A stretch of 36,765 bases of DNA. It comes from an uncultured Lachnospiraceae bacterium (GTDB taxonomy: Bacteria; Bacillota; Clostridia; Lachnospirales; Lachnospiraceae). The notes under the pieces were generated by a model. The model was not told the DNA's origin. It made no database searches and saw only the letters and a program-made list of their open reading frames with translations. The stretch covers positions 1 through 36,765 of the forward strand of contig CAJUID010000031.1 in NCBI GenBank assembly GCA_910585905.1. Reading direction: 5' to 3'. Shown one piece after another: positions 24,118 through 32,244 of the stretch. How positions within the stretch are numbered: the stretch's first letter is position 1; each line of letters opens with the position of its first letter. Position numbers and translations under genes: made by a program.

Positions 24118-25869
24118 TTAATAAAACCAAAACCCTTTAAAATCTTTCTTATAAACACGGTATGGCCTTTTACTGGTAGAATACTGCCTGATCAGTTTTC
24201 CCTCCATATCTGACTCTGTAAAAAGCCCTTCATCACTACAGCAGTAGATAAACGTATCCTTTTGCGAAACCGCATTTCCATCCTTTTTCGTCTGGTCAAG
24301 AGGCTTCTTTTCTTTTAATTCGTAAGTACCCGCAACTTCATCTACAAAATAACTATAATAATAAGACTCACCGTTGCTCTTTGTGCCATTGCCAATATTG
24401 CAATTTAGCATAGTAATTGTACTCTGCCCCTCTGTGGACCTTTTCTTGTATCCCAATGCTTCCTGCCCAAACTGAGATACAAATGGGTCCTTCTTAACCG
24501 GTTTATGCAGGATGTTGTTGATGACCGGAGTCTCTTCCGGTTCCGCATCCTCCCCTGCGGACTTTGTCAGAACCTTTTTTCTGAGACTCTTATATGGGTC
24601 ATACAGTTTCTTATCTGCAATAATATAATCAACCTTTGTCATCAGGCTTCCAATATTGCTAATCTTAAACACACTAGATAAATTTTTTGCGCTAACAAGC
24701 AGTGTTCCCGCATCAACTACTTTTAGGGAATTTAACCCTACCCAGTCTACATTCTGTTTCTTTGTCTTTTTCACTGCATTTTTATATACATTACTTAAAA
24801 GACTGTTCATGTCAATCATCTCTGATACTTTTCCAGTCTCCAACTCCATTTTTACAACTTTGCTGCGTGGCACCGCCTTTTTCCGGTTCTCTGATACAAT
24901 CATAAAGAGATTACCAAAGCCATCATATGTAAACTCCCCATCCTGATAATAATTTCGCATCGGGATTGCTTTTACTACCTGCCCCAGCGCATTAATCTGT
25001 GCTACCTGCGTCCGGCTGGATGCGAAAAGCAGCGTATCATACACCTCCTCCAGGTTTTTTCCACAATACCCGTCTGTTGGGATCTCCCCACGCAAGACAC
25101 CCGAGTTATCATAAAGAAGAATCGCATACTTTTTAGCCCCAGATACTTTATTTCCATCCTGGAACACTACAAACAGCCCATTTGAAATTGAGACCTTGCT
25201 TCTGCCTTTTACTGTATTTAAAATTGTAGGCGCCCCCACCCTGCTTTTGGGAATTGTCACGGCAAATGTCCGTACCTCCGAAAGCTCGTCGCTATCGTTA
25301 TAAAGACGCATCGTAATATAGTTTGTCTGCCCAGGTACTAACCCAGTAATCAGGTACTCATGCTCCTTGGTCAGGTTGCCGGAAATTCCAGACTGGGCTG
25401 TCCGAGTAAAATCAGGAATTTTTTTATCTTTCACAGATATCGTGTAACGGCAGTAACACCTGCCGTTAGACTTAAAATATACATACATCGAATTGCGGTT
25501 TGTCCCAAATGGGTTATACGCCCACAGAGCATCCTGCAAAGAAAAAATTCTATTTTTCTTAATATTGGTTAGATTTTCCTCTACCTCAGCAGACCTGGCA
25601 GCAGAATACACCTCCCTGACACTCTGGAATGTTGTGGTAACAACATTTTTCCGATCACCAGTCATATATAAAGGAATAATATCAACTGACTTCGTCTCAT
25701 CAATTGCCTTACCTTTTTGCTCCTCCAGAAGATCGCGCTCCTCCCTGACAGCCGCCTCCTCCTGCTCCGCAACTTCTTTTGATATATCATTTAACTTCCA
25801 CAGAAGCACTCCGGTTCCAATCAATAATAGCACCAGAGTAATAATGATAACCCTTAACTTTCCTTTCAT
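24118..25869 (-). CDS. Arylsulfotransferase (ASST)-like membrane-anchored protein, active-site His missing
   Basis: 583 residues: an N-terminal anchor helix (about 6-24), a Glu-rich stretch (31-55), an Ig-like region (about 125-205), then a beta-propeller-like region of ASST type. ASST enzymes move sulfate between phenols through a sulfohistidine. Family landmarks are recognisable but altered. Where the family has DW-x-H-LN, this has DWVGLNSL (G378); where it has GQH, this has FVSQFGQEALGY (E470); the segment before FTYDGFGNLF (309-313) also lacks His. It is therefore probably not a sulfotransferase and may bind a ligand or act structurally. It ends an operon with the thioesterase (18 nt upstream). 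Confidence 0.65.
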   Translation of the reverse strand: MKGKLRVIIITLVLLLIGTGVLLWKLNDISKEVAEQEEAAVREERDLLEEQKGKAIDETKSVDIIPLYMTGDRKNVVTTTFQSVREVYSAARSAEVEENLTNIKKNRIFSLQDALWAYNPFGTNRNSMYVYFKSNGRCYCRYTISVKDKKIPDFTRTAQSGISGNLTKEHEYLITGLVPGQTNYITMRLYNDSDELSEVRTFAVTIPKSRVGAPTILNTVKGRSKVSISNGLFVVFQDGNKVSGAKKYAILLYDNSGVLRGEIPTDGYCGKNLEEVYDTLLFASSRTQVAQINALGQVVKAIPMRNYYQDGEFTYDGFGNLFMIVSENRKKAVPRSKVVKMELETGKVSEMIDMNSLLSNVYKNAVKKTKKQNVDWVGLNSLKVVDAGTLLVSAKNLSSVFKISNIGSLMTKVDYIIADKKLYDPYKSLRKKVLTKSAGEDAEPEETPVINNILHKPVKKDPFVSQFGQEALGYKKRSTEGQSTITMLNCNIGNGTKSNGESYYYSYFVDEVAGTYELKEKKPLDQTKKDGNAVSQKDTFIYCCSDEGLFTESDMEGKLIRQYSTSKRPYRVYKKDFKGFWFY

Positions 25870-25887
25870 CTCCCTTTTCTCCTTTTC

Positions 25888-26313
25888 CTATTCTTCAACC
25901 ATCGCTTTTAGCTTTGAAAACAAATCAGGATATTTTCTTTTCATGCGGATCGGTTTTAGCTCCCGGTCCAAAAAGCAGTGGCCTGTCTTCCCGGTGGTAC
26001 AAAGCTGCCCTGCTCTCTCTTGATAAATTTCATAGGAAACTTCCATCTTAATCCCATCATATTTTGTTATACGCGTGGCAATCTCCACCTCGTCTTCAAA
26101 GCGGAGCGGCACCAGATAGTTGCACTGGACAAAAGTTACGGGAATAATAATCCCCATCTCTTCAAGCCCGCGGTAGTCCATTCCAGACTGCTTCATCAAC
26201 ATAAGCCTTGCTTCCTCAAAAAAGCGGATATAGTTGGAATGATGGACAATTCCCATCTGATCTGTTTCGTAATAATTTATGCTTCTATGATATTTCATAT
26301 AATTTCTTTCCAT
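25888..26313 (-). CDS. Acyl-CoA thioesterase, YbgC/FadM 4HBT family
   Basis: 141 residues with a single hot-dog domain. The signature YYETDQMGIVHHSNYIRFFEEAR (first 20 residues: YYETDQMGIVHHSNYIRFFE) contains the conserved catalytic Asp and the HHSNY segment. It hydrolyses acyl-CoA or acyl-ACP thioesters; the natural substrate is unknown. Two starts are possible: ATG 26313 (GGAGAGGA upstream) or ATG 26298. I keep the first. It is upstream of the ASST-like gene in the same unit. Confidence 0.85.
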   Translation of the reverse strand: MERNYMKYHRSINYYETDQMGIVHHSNYIRFFEEARLMLMKQSGMDYRGLEEMGIIIPVTFVQCNYLVPLRFEDEVEIATRITKYDGIKMEVSYEIYQERAGQLCTTGKTGHCFLDRELKPIRMKRKYPDLFSKLKAMVEE

Positions 26314-26441
26314 TTTAACACATCCTCTCCATGATTTCCATGTTATTTCCCATCTGATATGATAAAAATACTGGAATCTTATTTACAAGCGCAATGATTC
26401 AGCTCTTTTCTAAAAAATACTGGGAACAATAACTACTATCT

Positions 26442-26470
26442 AAAATATAGTAAATTATAGTTTCCGTCAA
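26442..26470 (-). promoter_or_regulatory. Promoter of the thioesterase/ASST-like unit
   Basis: Minus strand: TTGACG, 17 nt, TATTTT (or TATATT at 15 nt). It lies about 130 nt upstream of the thioesterase start. Confidence 0.45.
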
Positions 26471-26583
26471 GTTTCCATCCTAATTTGGAACCTCTTATCT
26501 GAGCAAATGCCAGTAAAACAGTCACAGGTGAAAATAGCATGTGAAAAGGCGAACTTTTTCTCACAAAACAGACCGTAATTTCG

Positions 26584-26612
26584 TTGACACAGTACCATTT
26601 ATATGATAGATT
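26584..26612 (+). promoter_or_regulatory. Promoter of the cold-shock gene
   Basis: TTGACA (perfect), 17 nt, TAGATT. The leader would be about 55 nt, shorter than the long thermosensing leader of E. coli cspA. Confidence 0.5.
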
Positions 26613-26672
26613 TAATGTGTTGCTGTTATAAACTGACAGCATAAATATTTTTCAGTTTTAGGAGGCAGTACT

Positions 26673-26873
26673 ATGAAGGGTACAGTTAAGTGGTTTAATG
26701 CAAAAAAAGGTTTTGGTTTCATTTCTGACGAGACTGGCAAAGATGTATTCGTACATTTCTCCGCACTTCAGATGGATGGTTTCAAAGTTCTCGACGAGGG
26801 CGAAGCTGTTGAATTTGATGTAGTAAATGGAGAAAAAGGACCTCAGGCATCAAACGTAGTAAAGGTTGGTTAA
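26673..26873 (+). CDS. csp: Cold-shock domain protein
   Basis: 66 residues, one cold-shock domain. RNP1 KGFGFIS and RNP2 VFVHFSAL are intact, and the start MKGTVKWFNAKKGFGFIS is typical. It binds single-stranded RNA and DNA and melts mRNA secondary structure. AGGAGG lies 7 nt before the ATG. It is monocistronic on the plus strand, ending at the bidirectional terminator at 27016-27056. Whether it is cold-induced cannot be told. Confidence 0.96.
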   Translation: MKGTVKWFNAKKGFGFISDETGKDVFVHFSALQMDGFKVLDEGEAVEFDVVNGEKGPQASNVVKVG

Positions 26874-27015
26874 TTCATATTCCCAATCTTGCTCAGTTAT
26901 AATCAATTGATGATATCATTTTAATTTTTATAGATAAGTGTTTTTCGTTTATTTTAAAAGTTATGGATTTTCGGACAGGGTTGTAACTTGCATGGCAGCG
27001 GGCTGTGTAAAAAAA

Positions 27016-27056
27016 GTCCTATTGATGATTATTTCTTCATCAATAGGACCTTTTTT
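27016..27056. terminator. Bidirectional terminator between csp and the U32 gene
   Basis: A perfect 13-bp stem (27016-27028 with 27037-27049) flanked by an A-run on the left and a T-run on the right, so it can end both convergent transcripts: csp (+) and the eight-gene ireB operon (-). Confidence 0.88.
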
Positions 27057-27160
27057 AGTATATTGGTACTTCATTAAAATAGAAAGCTGCCAACAAAAAT
27101 ACTTTCGCTTTTTTGCTAGTGCACAAGCAAAGCCGCTGCACTTTTTTACAGCACAGCCTT

Positions 27161-28402
27161 TCACTCTTCTGTTTCCTTGACACGGATCAAATCCATTTCA
27201 TCCGGCGTTTCACTAAACATCACCTGGATTTTCTGCTGTGGATGCGGACAGCTCTCAATTTGATTTCCGCGCTCATCAAGCATCTTTTCAACAGTGACCA
27301 GGATATTTTCACCGGAAGGCTTCATAATTTCTACTGTATCCCCCACACTGAACTTATTTCTCTGCTCCATAGAGACATAACCATTCCCATCCACTGTACC
27401 TGCTATCCCAAGATACGTATATCTCTTTACATACGTATTATTATCATAAATCTGGGATTCATGTGTTGTCGGCCCATAAAAAAATCCTGTTGTATACTGG
27501 CGGTACGTACATTTTGAGATTTCCTCCATATAGTAAGCTTTCTTTGACTCATACAGCTCCGGTGATAAAAAATAATCATCAATCGCCTGACGGTATGTCC
27601 TTGCCACATCAGCTACATACAGCGCAGTCTTCATACGGCCCTCAATCTTAAAGCTGTCAATCCCCGCTGTTACCAAATCTGGAATATGCTCAATCATGCA
27701 CAAATCCTTAGAATTAAATATATAAGTTCCACGTTCATTTTCCTCAACCGGAAGATATTCCCCTGGCCTGTTTTCCTCCATTATATAATATTTCCAGCGG
27801 CATGGGTGCGTACATGCACCGAGATTTGCATCCCTGCCTGTAAAATAATTGCTAAGGAGACAGCGGCCAGAATAGGAAATGCACATCGCCCCATGTACAA
27901 ATGTCTCTATCTCCAAATCATCTGGTATCCTCTCGCGGATTCCCCTGATCTCGTCAATCGACAGCTCCCGCGCTGAAACGACACGCTTCGCGCCAAGCTT
28001 CTTCCAGAACAAGTACGTAGCATAATTTACATTATTGCTCTGCGTACTGATATGCACCTCTATCTCTGGACATACTTCCTGCGCAATCATAAACACTCCG
28101 GGGTCTGATATAATCAGGGCGTCCGGACCGATTTCTTTTAGCTCCTCAAAATAAGCACGGACTCCTTCTAAATCCTTATTATGCGCTGTAATATTTGCAG
28201 TCACAAACACTCTCTTGCCATGAGCATGCGCAAAAGAAATCCCTTCCCTCATATCCTCCATCGAAAAATTTTTGGCCTTGGCACGAAGCCCATACATCTC
28301 CCCGCCAATATAGACTGCATCTGCACCATAGATCACTGCAACTCTTAATACCTCAAGGCTGCTCGCCGGAACCAAAAGTTCTGGTTTTCCATTTTCTAAC
28401 AT
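27161..28402 (-). CDS. Peptidase U32 family protein, YrrO/TrhP-like (tRNA uridine hydroxylation)
   Basis: 413 residues from ATG 28402, preceded by GAGGAG; longer in-frame readings run into the upstream gene. The U32 signature is clear: ETFVHGAMCISYSGRCLLSN, followed by GRDANLGACTHPCRW with further conserved cysteines. Bacillus YrrN/YrrO and E. coli YegQ (TrhP) are needed for prephenate-dependent formation of 5-hydroxyuridine at tRNA position 34. The neighbouring trmR gene supports that role rather than proteolysis. Only one U32 gene is present, whereas Bacillus has two next to each other. It is last in the operon. Confidence 0.88.
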   Translation of the reverse strand: MLENGKPELLVPASSLEVLRVAVIYGADAVYIGGEMYGLRAKAKNFSMEDMREGISFAHAHGKRVFVTANITAHNKDLEGVRAYFEELKEIGPDALIISDPGVFMIAQEVCPEIEVHISTQSNNVNYATYLFWKKLGAKRVVSARELSIDEIRGIRERIPDDLEIETFVHGAMCISYSGRCLLSNYFTGRDANLGACTHPCRWKYYIMEENRPGEYLPVEENERGTYIFNSKDLCMIEHIPDLVTAGIDSFKIEGRMKTALYVADVARTYRQAIDDYFLSPELYESKKAYYMEEISKCTYRQYTTGFFYGPTTHESQIYDNNTYVKRYTYLGIAGTVDGNGYVSMEQRNKFSVGDTVEIMKPSGENILVTVEKMLDERGNQIESCPHPQQKIQVMFSETPDEMDLIRVKETEE

Positions 28403-28418
28403 AGTTCTCCTCATTTCT

Positions 28419-29072
28419 CTAATTTTTATAAACAGACAGGGCAACGCCATCCCCCACGGGCAAGATGACTGTATCAAGGTTCTCCGAATGAGTCAGCGTA
28501 TAAAGGTATTCTCTCATTCTCCCGTGAATCGTACGGTCCCTCCTAGTTACTGCAAATCTTGACTGGATAATATCACCGTCCTGCAGTACATTATCCGTTA
28601 CCAACATTCCTTCTACATTAAGCAGTGCCAGAACAAACGGAAGAAAATTTAGATACTGCCCCTTTGCGGCATCCAAAAAAACAAAATCATATCTCTTCCC
28701 TGCTTCCGCCAACTCCTGCAACACCTTAGCTGCATCCCCCTCGTAAAGATGAATTCTATCCATCTTCTGATATTTCTTAAAATTATTCTTTGCCTCTTTG
28801 AGACGCATTGGAACCTTTTCAATCGTGTCTATCACGGCGCCCTCGTCAATGCATTCACTAATCAGCATACCAGAAAAACCGATGGCAGTACCAATTTCCA
28901 ATACCGCCTTCGGTTTTCTTGTGCGAAGCAGGAAACAAAGCAGAGATTGCATGGAACGCCGAATAATCGGCACTTCATGCTCCAAAGCCTCCTTCTCCAC
29001 TTCCTTTAAATATTCTGGTATATTCCAGTTTAATGAATCAATATACGTTGTAAGCCTTTCATCAACAATCAT
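28419..29072 (-). CDS. trmR: tRNA 5-hydroxyuridine methyltransferase (YrrM-type O-methyltransferase)
   Basis: 217 residues from ATG 29072 (MIVDERLTTYI), for which GGGAAGG is well placed; ATG 29087 overlaps the upstream stop codon but has no good site. It is a class I SAM methyltransferase with VLEIGTAIGFSGMLIS, DTIEKVP, FVFLDAAKGQYLNFLP and LVTDNVLQDG, where acidic residues bind metal as in catechol-type enzymes. Bacillus TrmR (YrrM) methylates 5-hydroxyuridine 34 to 5-methoxyuridine. The assignment rests on conserved order with the U32 gene. Confidence 0.85.
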   Translation of the reverse strand: MIVDERLTTYIDSLNWNIPEYLKEVEKEALEHEVPIIRRSMQSLLCFLLRTRKPKAVLEIGTAIGFSGMLISECIDEGAVIDTIEKVPMRLKEAKNNFKKYQKMDRIHLYEGDAAKVLQELAEAGKRYDFVFLDAAKGQYLNFLPFVLALLNVEGMLVTDNVLQDGDIIQSRFAVTRRDRTIHGRMREYLYTLTHSENLDTVILPVGDGVALSVYKN

Positions 29073-29086
29073 AGGTAACCTTCCCA

Positions 29087-29482
29087 TTATTCACTCATCG
29101 TCAGGACATTTATAATATCCTCATAATCCATGCTGGTGTTTAGGATATACTGTCCTGGACGGAACACCGCCTGATTGTGTTCCATCAAAAAGATCCTGGC
29201 ATAAAAACTGTATTTATTTTTAATAATGCCATCCTCCTGAAGCCGCTCCGCCATTTGAAAAACTGATTCTGACTTCTTTACTTCAAAATCACGGTCTGCC
29301 CCTGGTCCCTCTTCTTCTACAGAAACGGATCCGAAAATCTCATAACAAAAACGATAACTCGTCTGACAACACTTCACAATCCCAAATACGACCAACAGAG
29401 CAACCAGCATTTCTACAACAAATACCAGCACATGATAGATCAAGTGAAAAACCACCTGATTACTTTCTGCATGTTTCTGCAT
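29087..29482 (-). CDS. MltG-like N-terminal fragment protein (no lytic domain)
   Basis: 131 residues. One transmembrane helix (about 17-36) is followed by a short linker and a module resembling the LysM-like N-terminal part of MltG/YceG: SVFQMAERLQEDGIIKNKYS, then FRPGQYILNTSMDYEDIINVL. Full MltG, about 340-380 residues, continues into a catalytic domain that cuts nascent peptidoglycan; here a stop follows directly. The position equals yrrL (mltG) in the Bacillus operon, so it is probably a degenerate or specialised remnant. Its ATG follows the YlbF stop codon without a gap. Confidence 0.75.
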   Translation of the reverse strand: MQKHAESNQVVFHLIYHVLVFVVEMLVALLVVFGIVKCCQTSYRFCYEIFGSVSVEEEGPGADRDFEVKKSESVFQMAERLQEDGIIKNKYSFYARIFLMEHNQAVFRPGQYILNTSMDYEDIINVLTMSE

Positions 29483-29824
29483 TTATTCCTCCAAAAAACC
29501 AGTTTCAATCTGCGCGCTTTCTAACAAAATCTCCTGTAAATCGCGAATCATCCGGCAATACTGATGTTCCGCCACAAAGAAATCATTTACCAGTCCATTA
29601 TTTTGTAAATCACGGAATTCATTTTGCAATTCATTGTTTGCATGAATCGCATTTTCCTTGTCACCCAGCTGCACCCCAATGCTTCTGCGACGGAATTCCC
29701 CCACACGGCGATAAAGGTCTGGCTTCGCCTTCAGCCTGTCCAACAGATTTTTATACTGGTTATATTCTTTGGTATCTGGAAGTCTTCTCGCAATATCATT
29801 CATTAATTCATTCACTTCATTCAT
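29483..29824 (-). CDS. YlbF family protein
   Basis: 113 residues, largely helical and charged, matching the YlbF/YmcA family (ELMNDIARRLPDTKEYNQYK, then DLYRRVGEFRRRSIGVQ). In Bacillus YlbF forms the Y-complex with YmcA and YaaT, which directs RNase Y. Here the gene directly follows RNase J in the operon, suggesting a link with mRNA processing. GGGTGAG before the ATG is a reasonable ribosome binding site. Confidence 0.82.
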   Translation of the reverse strand: MNEVNELMNDIARRLPDTKEYNQYKNLLDRLKAKPDLYRRVGEFRRRSIGVQLGDKENAIHANNELQNEFRDLQNNGLVNDFFVAEHQYCRMIRDLQEILLESAQIETGFLEE

Positions 29825-29909
29825 GAACTCACCCTTTCTCCTAAAGCATCCTACTCATTGCTTTATACGAGCAAACAACCTGCTACTTGCGGCGGCATAA
29901 ATCCGCACT

Positions 29910-31853
29910 TTATTCGATTTCCATAATAATCGGGAGAATCATAGGATTTCTCTTCATCTTTTTCCAAAGATAATCCCCCAGGCTGTCTTTAATCTCTGTC
30001 TTTATCTTTGTCCAGTCCGATACATTATTGTCTAGGCATCTTTCCAGTGCTGCATAGACAATTCCTTTTGCCTCGTCCATAAGATACTCCGATTCCCTCA
30101 CATAGACAAAACCCCTAGACACAATATCCGGGCCTGCCAATAATTGGCTCGTGTATTTTTCCAGCGTCAGGACAATAATAATCAGCCCATTTTCTGAAAG
30201 ATGCTGGCGGTCGCGCAGCACAATATTTCCTACATCGCCAACTCCAAGCCCATCTACCATAATTCCCTGCGCCTGCACCTTGCCAACCAGAGCCGCTCTC
30301 TCTTGGCTTAATTCCAACACATCACCGGAAGAGAGAATCAATGTGTTCTCCTTTGGTATCCCCATCTGTTGTGCAAGCTCAGCATGTGCTTTTCTGTGCT
30401 GGTACTCACCATGCACCGGAATCGCATACTGCGGTTTTGTCAGCGCGTATATCAGCTTCATTTCCTCCTGGCAGGCATGCCCAGACACATGGGTATCCTG
30501 CACGATTACATTTGCTCCCTTCTCCGAAAGCTCATTAATTACTTTTGCAACCGATTTTTCATTACCCGGAATCGGACGGGAGCTAAAGATTACCGTATCA
30601 CCCGGCTCAATTGACACCTTGCGGTGAATATTCGCCGCCATACGGGACAATGCCGCCATTGCTTCCCCCTGGCTTCCCGTGGTAATCAACACCAGCTTCT
30701 CCGGCGGATAATCCTTCATACGCTCCATTTCAATTACCAGGTTTTTCGGAATATCCAGATAACCGAGTTCATTCGCTGTCGTCATAACATTTACCATGCT
30801 TCTGCCCTCTACGACAACCTTCCTCCCATATTTCTCCGCAGAATTAATAATCTGTTGGACTCGGTCTACATTAGATGCAAAAGTAGCTACAATAATTCGG
30901 TGTTTCTCATTTTCTGCAAATATATTATCAAATGTCTTGCCAACCGTTCTCTCCGACATTGTAAAGCCTGGCTTCATAATATTTGTACTGTCTCCCATCA
31001 ACGCCAGCACACCCTTTTTGCCAAGCTCCCCGAAACGCTGCAAATCTATTGTATCTCCGTTTACCGGAGTAAAATCGACCTTAAAATCGCCAGTGTGCAC
31101 CACTATGCCTACCGGTGAAAAGATTGCCAAAGCCGCCGCATCTGAAATACTATGGTTGGTGCGGATAAATTCGACACGGAAACAGCCTAAATTAATAGAC
31201 TGACCGTAACTAACTACCTTCCGTTTAATAGGCTTTGGAAGTACATGCTCTTTTAATTTATTTTCAATCAGGCCCATTGTCAATTTTGTGCTATAAATCG
31301 GCACATTTACCTCTTTTAGTACATATGGCAAGGCTCCAATATGATCTTCGTGCCCATGAGTAATCACAAACCCCTTTACTTTTTCAATATTATCTTTTAG
31401 ATAGGTAGTATCTGGAATAACAAGGTCAATTCCCAGCATATCGTCCTCCGGGAATGCAAGACCACAATCTACTACAACAATACTATCCTCATACTCAAAT
31501 GCAGTAATATTCATTCCAATCTGCTCTAACCCGCCAAGTGGAATAATCTTTAAGCCCTTTCCAAGCTCAACCGGATCACTTTTTTTCGTTTTGGAGGATA
31601 CCCTTACCGCCCTTTTTGCTGCAACCTTTGGCTCTGCCGCCAGTTCAGAAGTAGTGACAGCCCCATGCTCTCCCTCTGCCTTTACTGCCGCTCTCCTCAC
31701 AGGGGTTCTTCGAATCGTGCGTTTTGGCTGTTCTTTTTTCTCTGCATCCCTATTCTCTGCATCCGGGCTCTTTGTCGCTCTTCTCACCACCCTCTTTGCC
31801 TTCGCAATTCCTTCGCTTAAAATCCCGTCCTGATTTTCTGTTTCTTTTTTCAC
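29910..31853 (-). CDS. rnj: Ribonuclease J with long basic N-terminal extension
   Basis: 647 residues from GTG 31853, with AGGA at 7 nt; an ATG at 31895 overlaps the DUF1292 gene and lacks a site. RNase J has 5'-3' exo- and endonuclease activity. From about residue 103 the normal enzyme begins (LKIIPLGGLEQIG), with the metal motif HGHEDHIGA (about 166-174), RTNHSISDA, HTGDFKVD, the beta-CASP GNEKSVAKVINEL, HVSGHACQEE, VHGEYQHRKAH, and a complete C-terminal domain. The first ~100 residues are low-complexity with repeated KR-x-x-RR patches (KRVVRR, KRTIRRTPVRRA, KRAVR), likely disordered and RNA-binding. Confidence 0.93.
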   Translation of the reverse strand: MKKETENQDGILSEGIAKAKRVVRRATKSPDAENRDAEKKEQPKRTIRRTPVRRAAVKAEGEHGAVTTSELAAEPKVAAKRAVRVSSKTKKSDPVELGKGLKIIPLGGLEQIGMNITAFEYEDSIVVVDCGLAFPEDDMLGIDLVIPDTTYLKDNIEKVKGFVITHGHEDHIGALPYVLKEVNVPIYSTKLTMGLIENKLKEHVLPKPIKRKVVSYGQSINLGCFRVEFIRTNHSISDAAALAIFSPVGIVVHTGDFKVDFTPVNGDTIDLQRFGELGKKGVLALMGDSTNIMKPGFTMSERTVGKTFDNIFAENEKHRIIVATFASNVDRVQQIINSAEKYGRKVVVEGRSMVNVMTTANELGYLDIPKNLVIEMERMKDYPPEKLVLITTGSQGEAMAALSRMAANIHRKVSIEPGDTVIFSSRPIPGNEKSVAKVINELSEKGANVIVQDTHVSGHACQEEMKLIYALTKPQYAIPVHGEYQHRKAHAELAQQMGIPKENTLILSSGDVLELSQERAALVGKVQAQGIMVDGLGVGDVGNIVLRDRQHLSENGLIIIVLTLEKYTSQLLAGPDIVSRGFVYVRESEYLMDEAKGIVYAALERCLDNNVSDWTKIKTEIKDSLGDYLWKKMKRNPMILPIIMEIE

Positions 31854-31872
31854 TAATCTATCCTGCCTTTCT

Positions 31873-32139
31873 TTATATCTCAAGCTCCACATCATCTAAC
31901 AATTCCGCAAAAACTTTAGATAATGCCTCTAATTCCTTATCATCCTCAACAATTTCGTACACAGAATCATTTTCATCACCAGTAATTTCTTTCATAATAT
32001 AAGCATCCGCCTCATCTTCTTCGCTGTCCGCTGCCAAAAGATAATTTACCCCGCCAATCATTGTCTGCTCTAATACATACAACGAAACCTTTTCTCCATC
32101 TTCTGTCTCAAATTCTATACTGTCCAATTTTTCTTCCAT
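31873..32139 (-). CDS. DUF1292 family protein (YrzB-like)
   Basis: 88 residues, very acidic. The family core is visible: FETEDGEKVSLYVLEQTMIGG, of which the first 20 residues are FETEDGEKVSLYVLEQTMIG, then NYLLAADSEEDEADAYIMKE. Function is unknown. It keeps its usual place behind ireB and ruvX, as yrzB does in Bacillus. The RNase J start lies 20 nt downstream. Confidence 0.88.
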   Translation of the reverse strand: MEEKLDSIEFETEDGEKVSLYVLEQTMIGGVNYLLAADSEEDEADAYIMKEITGDENDSVYEIVEDDKELEALSKVFAELLDDVELEI

Positions 32140-32209
32140 AATTAATTATCCCCCATACCGCTTCCAGCGGCTTTCTGCAATCGCTCCCCAATATGTGGAC
32201 GCATACGGC

Positions 32210-32229
32210 AAAAGGGCATACTATGCCCC
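32210..32229 (-). terminator. Possible attenuator after ruvX
   Basis: Minus strand: GGGCAT, 3-nt loop, ATGCCC, then four T. This small hairpin between ruvX and DUF1292 may reduce downstream expression. Confidence 0.4.
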
Positions 32230-32244
32230 TAATATTTTTTATGA

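Larger units (their letters stand above)
26314..26672. other. Divergent intergenic region before the cold-shock gene
   Basis: 359 nt without a supported gene; short frames here lack ribosome binding sites. It holds a probable minus promoter for the thioesterase unit (26442-26470) and a plus promoter for csp (26584-26612), with an AT-rich stretch at 26430-26460. Confidence 0.5.

Noticed and set aside
26436..26642. 68-codon minus-strand frame upstream of csp
   Set aside because: No ribosome binding site, and it overlaps promoters for both neighbours with a composition like non-coding sequence.
29850..29910. Degenerate copy of the dispersed element (CTCATTGCTTTATACGAGCA) and TGCGG/CCGCA hairpin
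   Set aside because: The core match needs several changes and the flanks do not align, so it may be chance.
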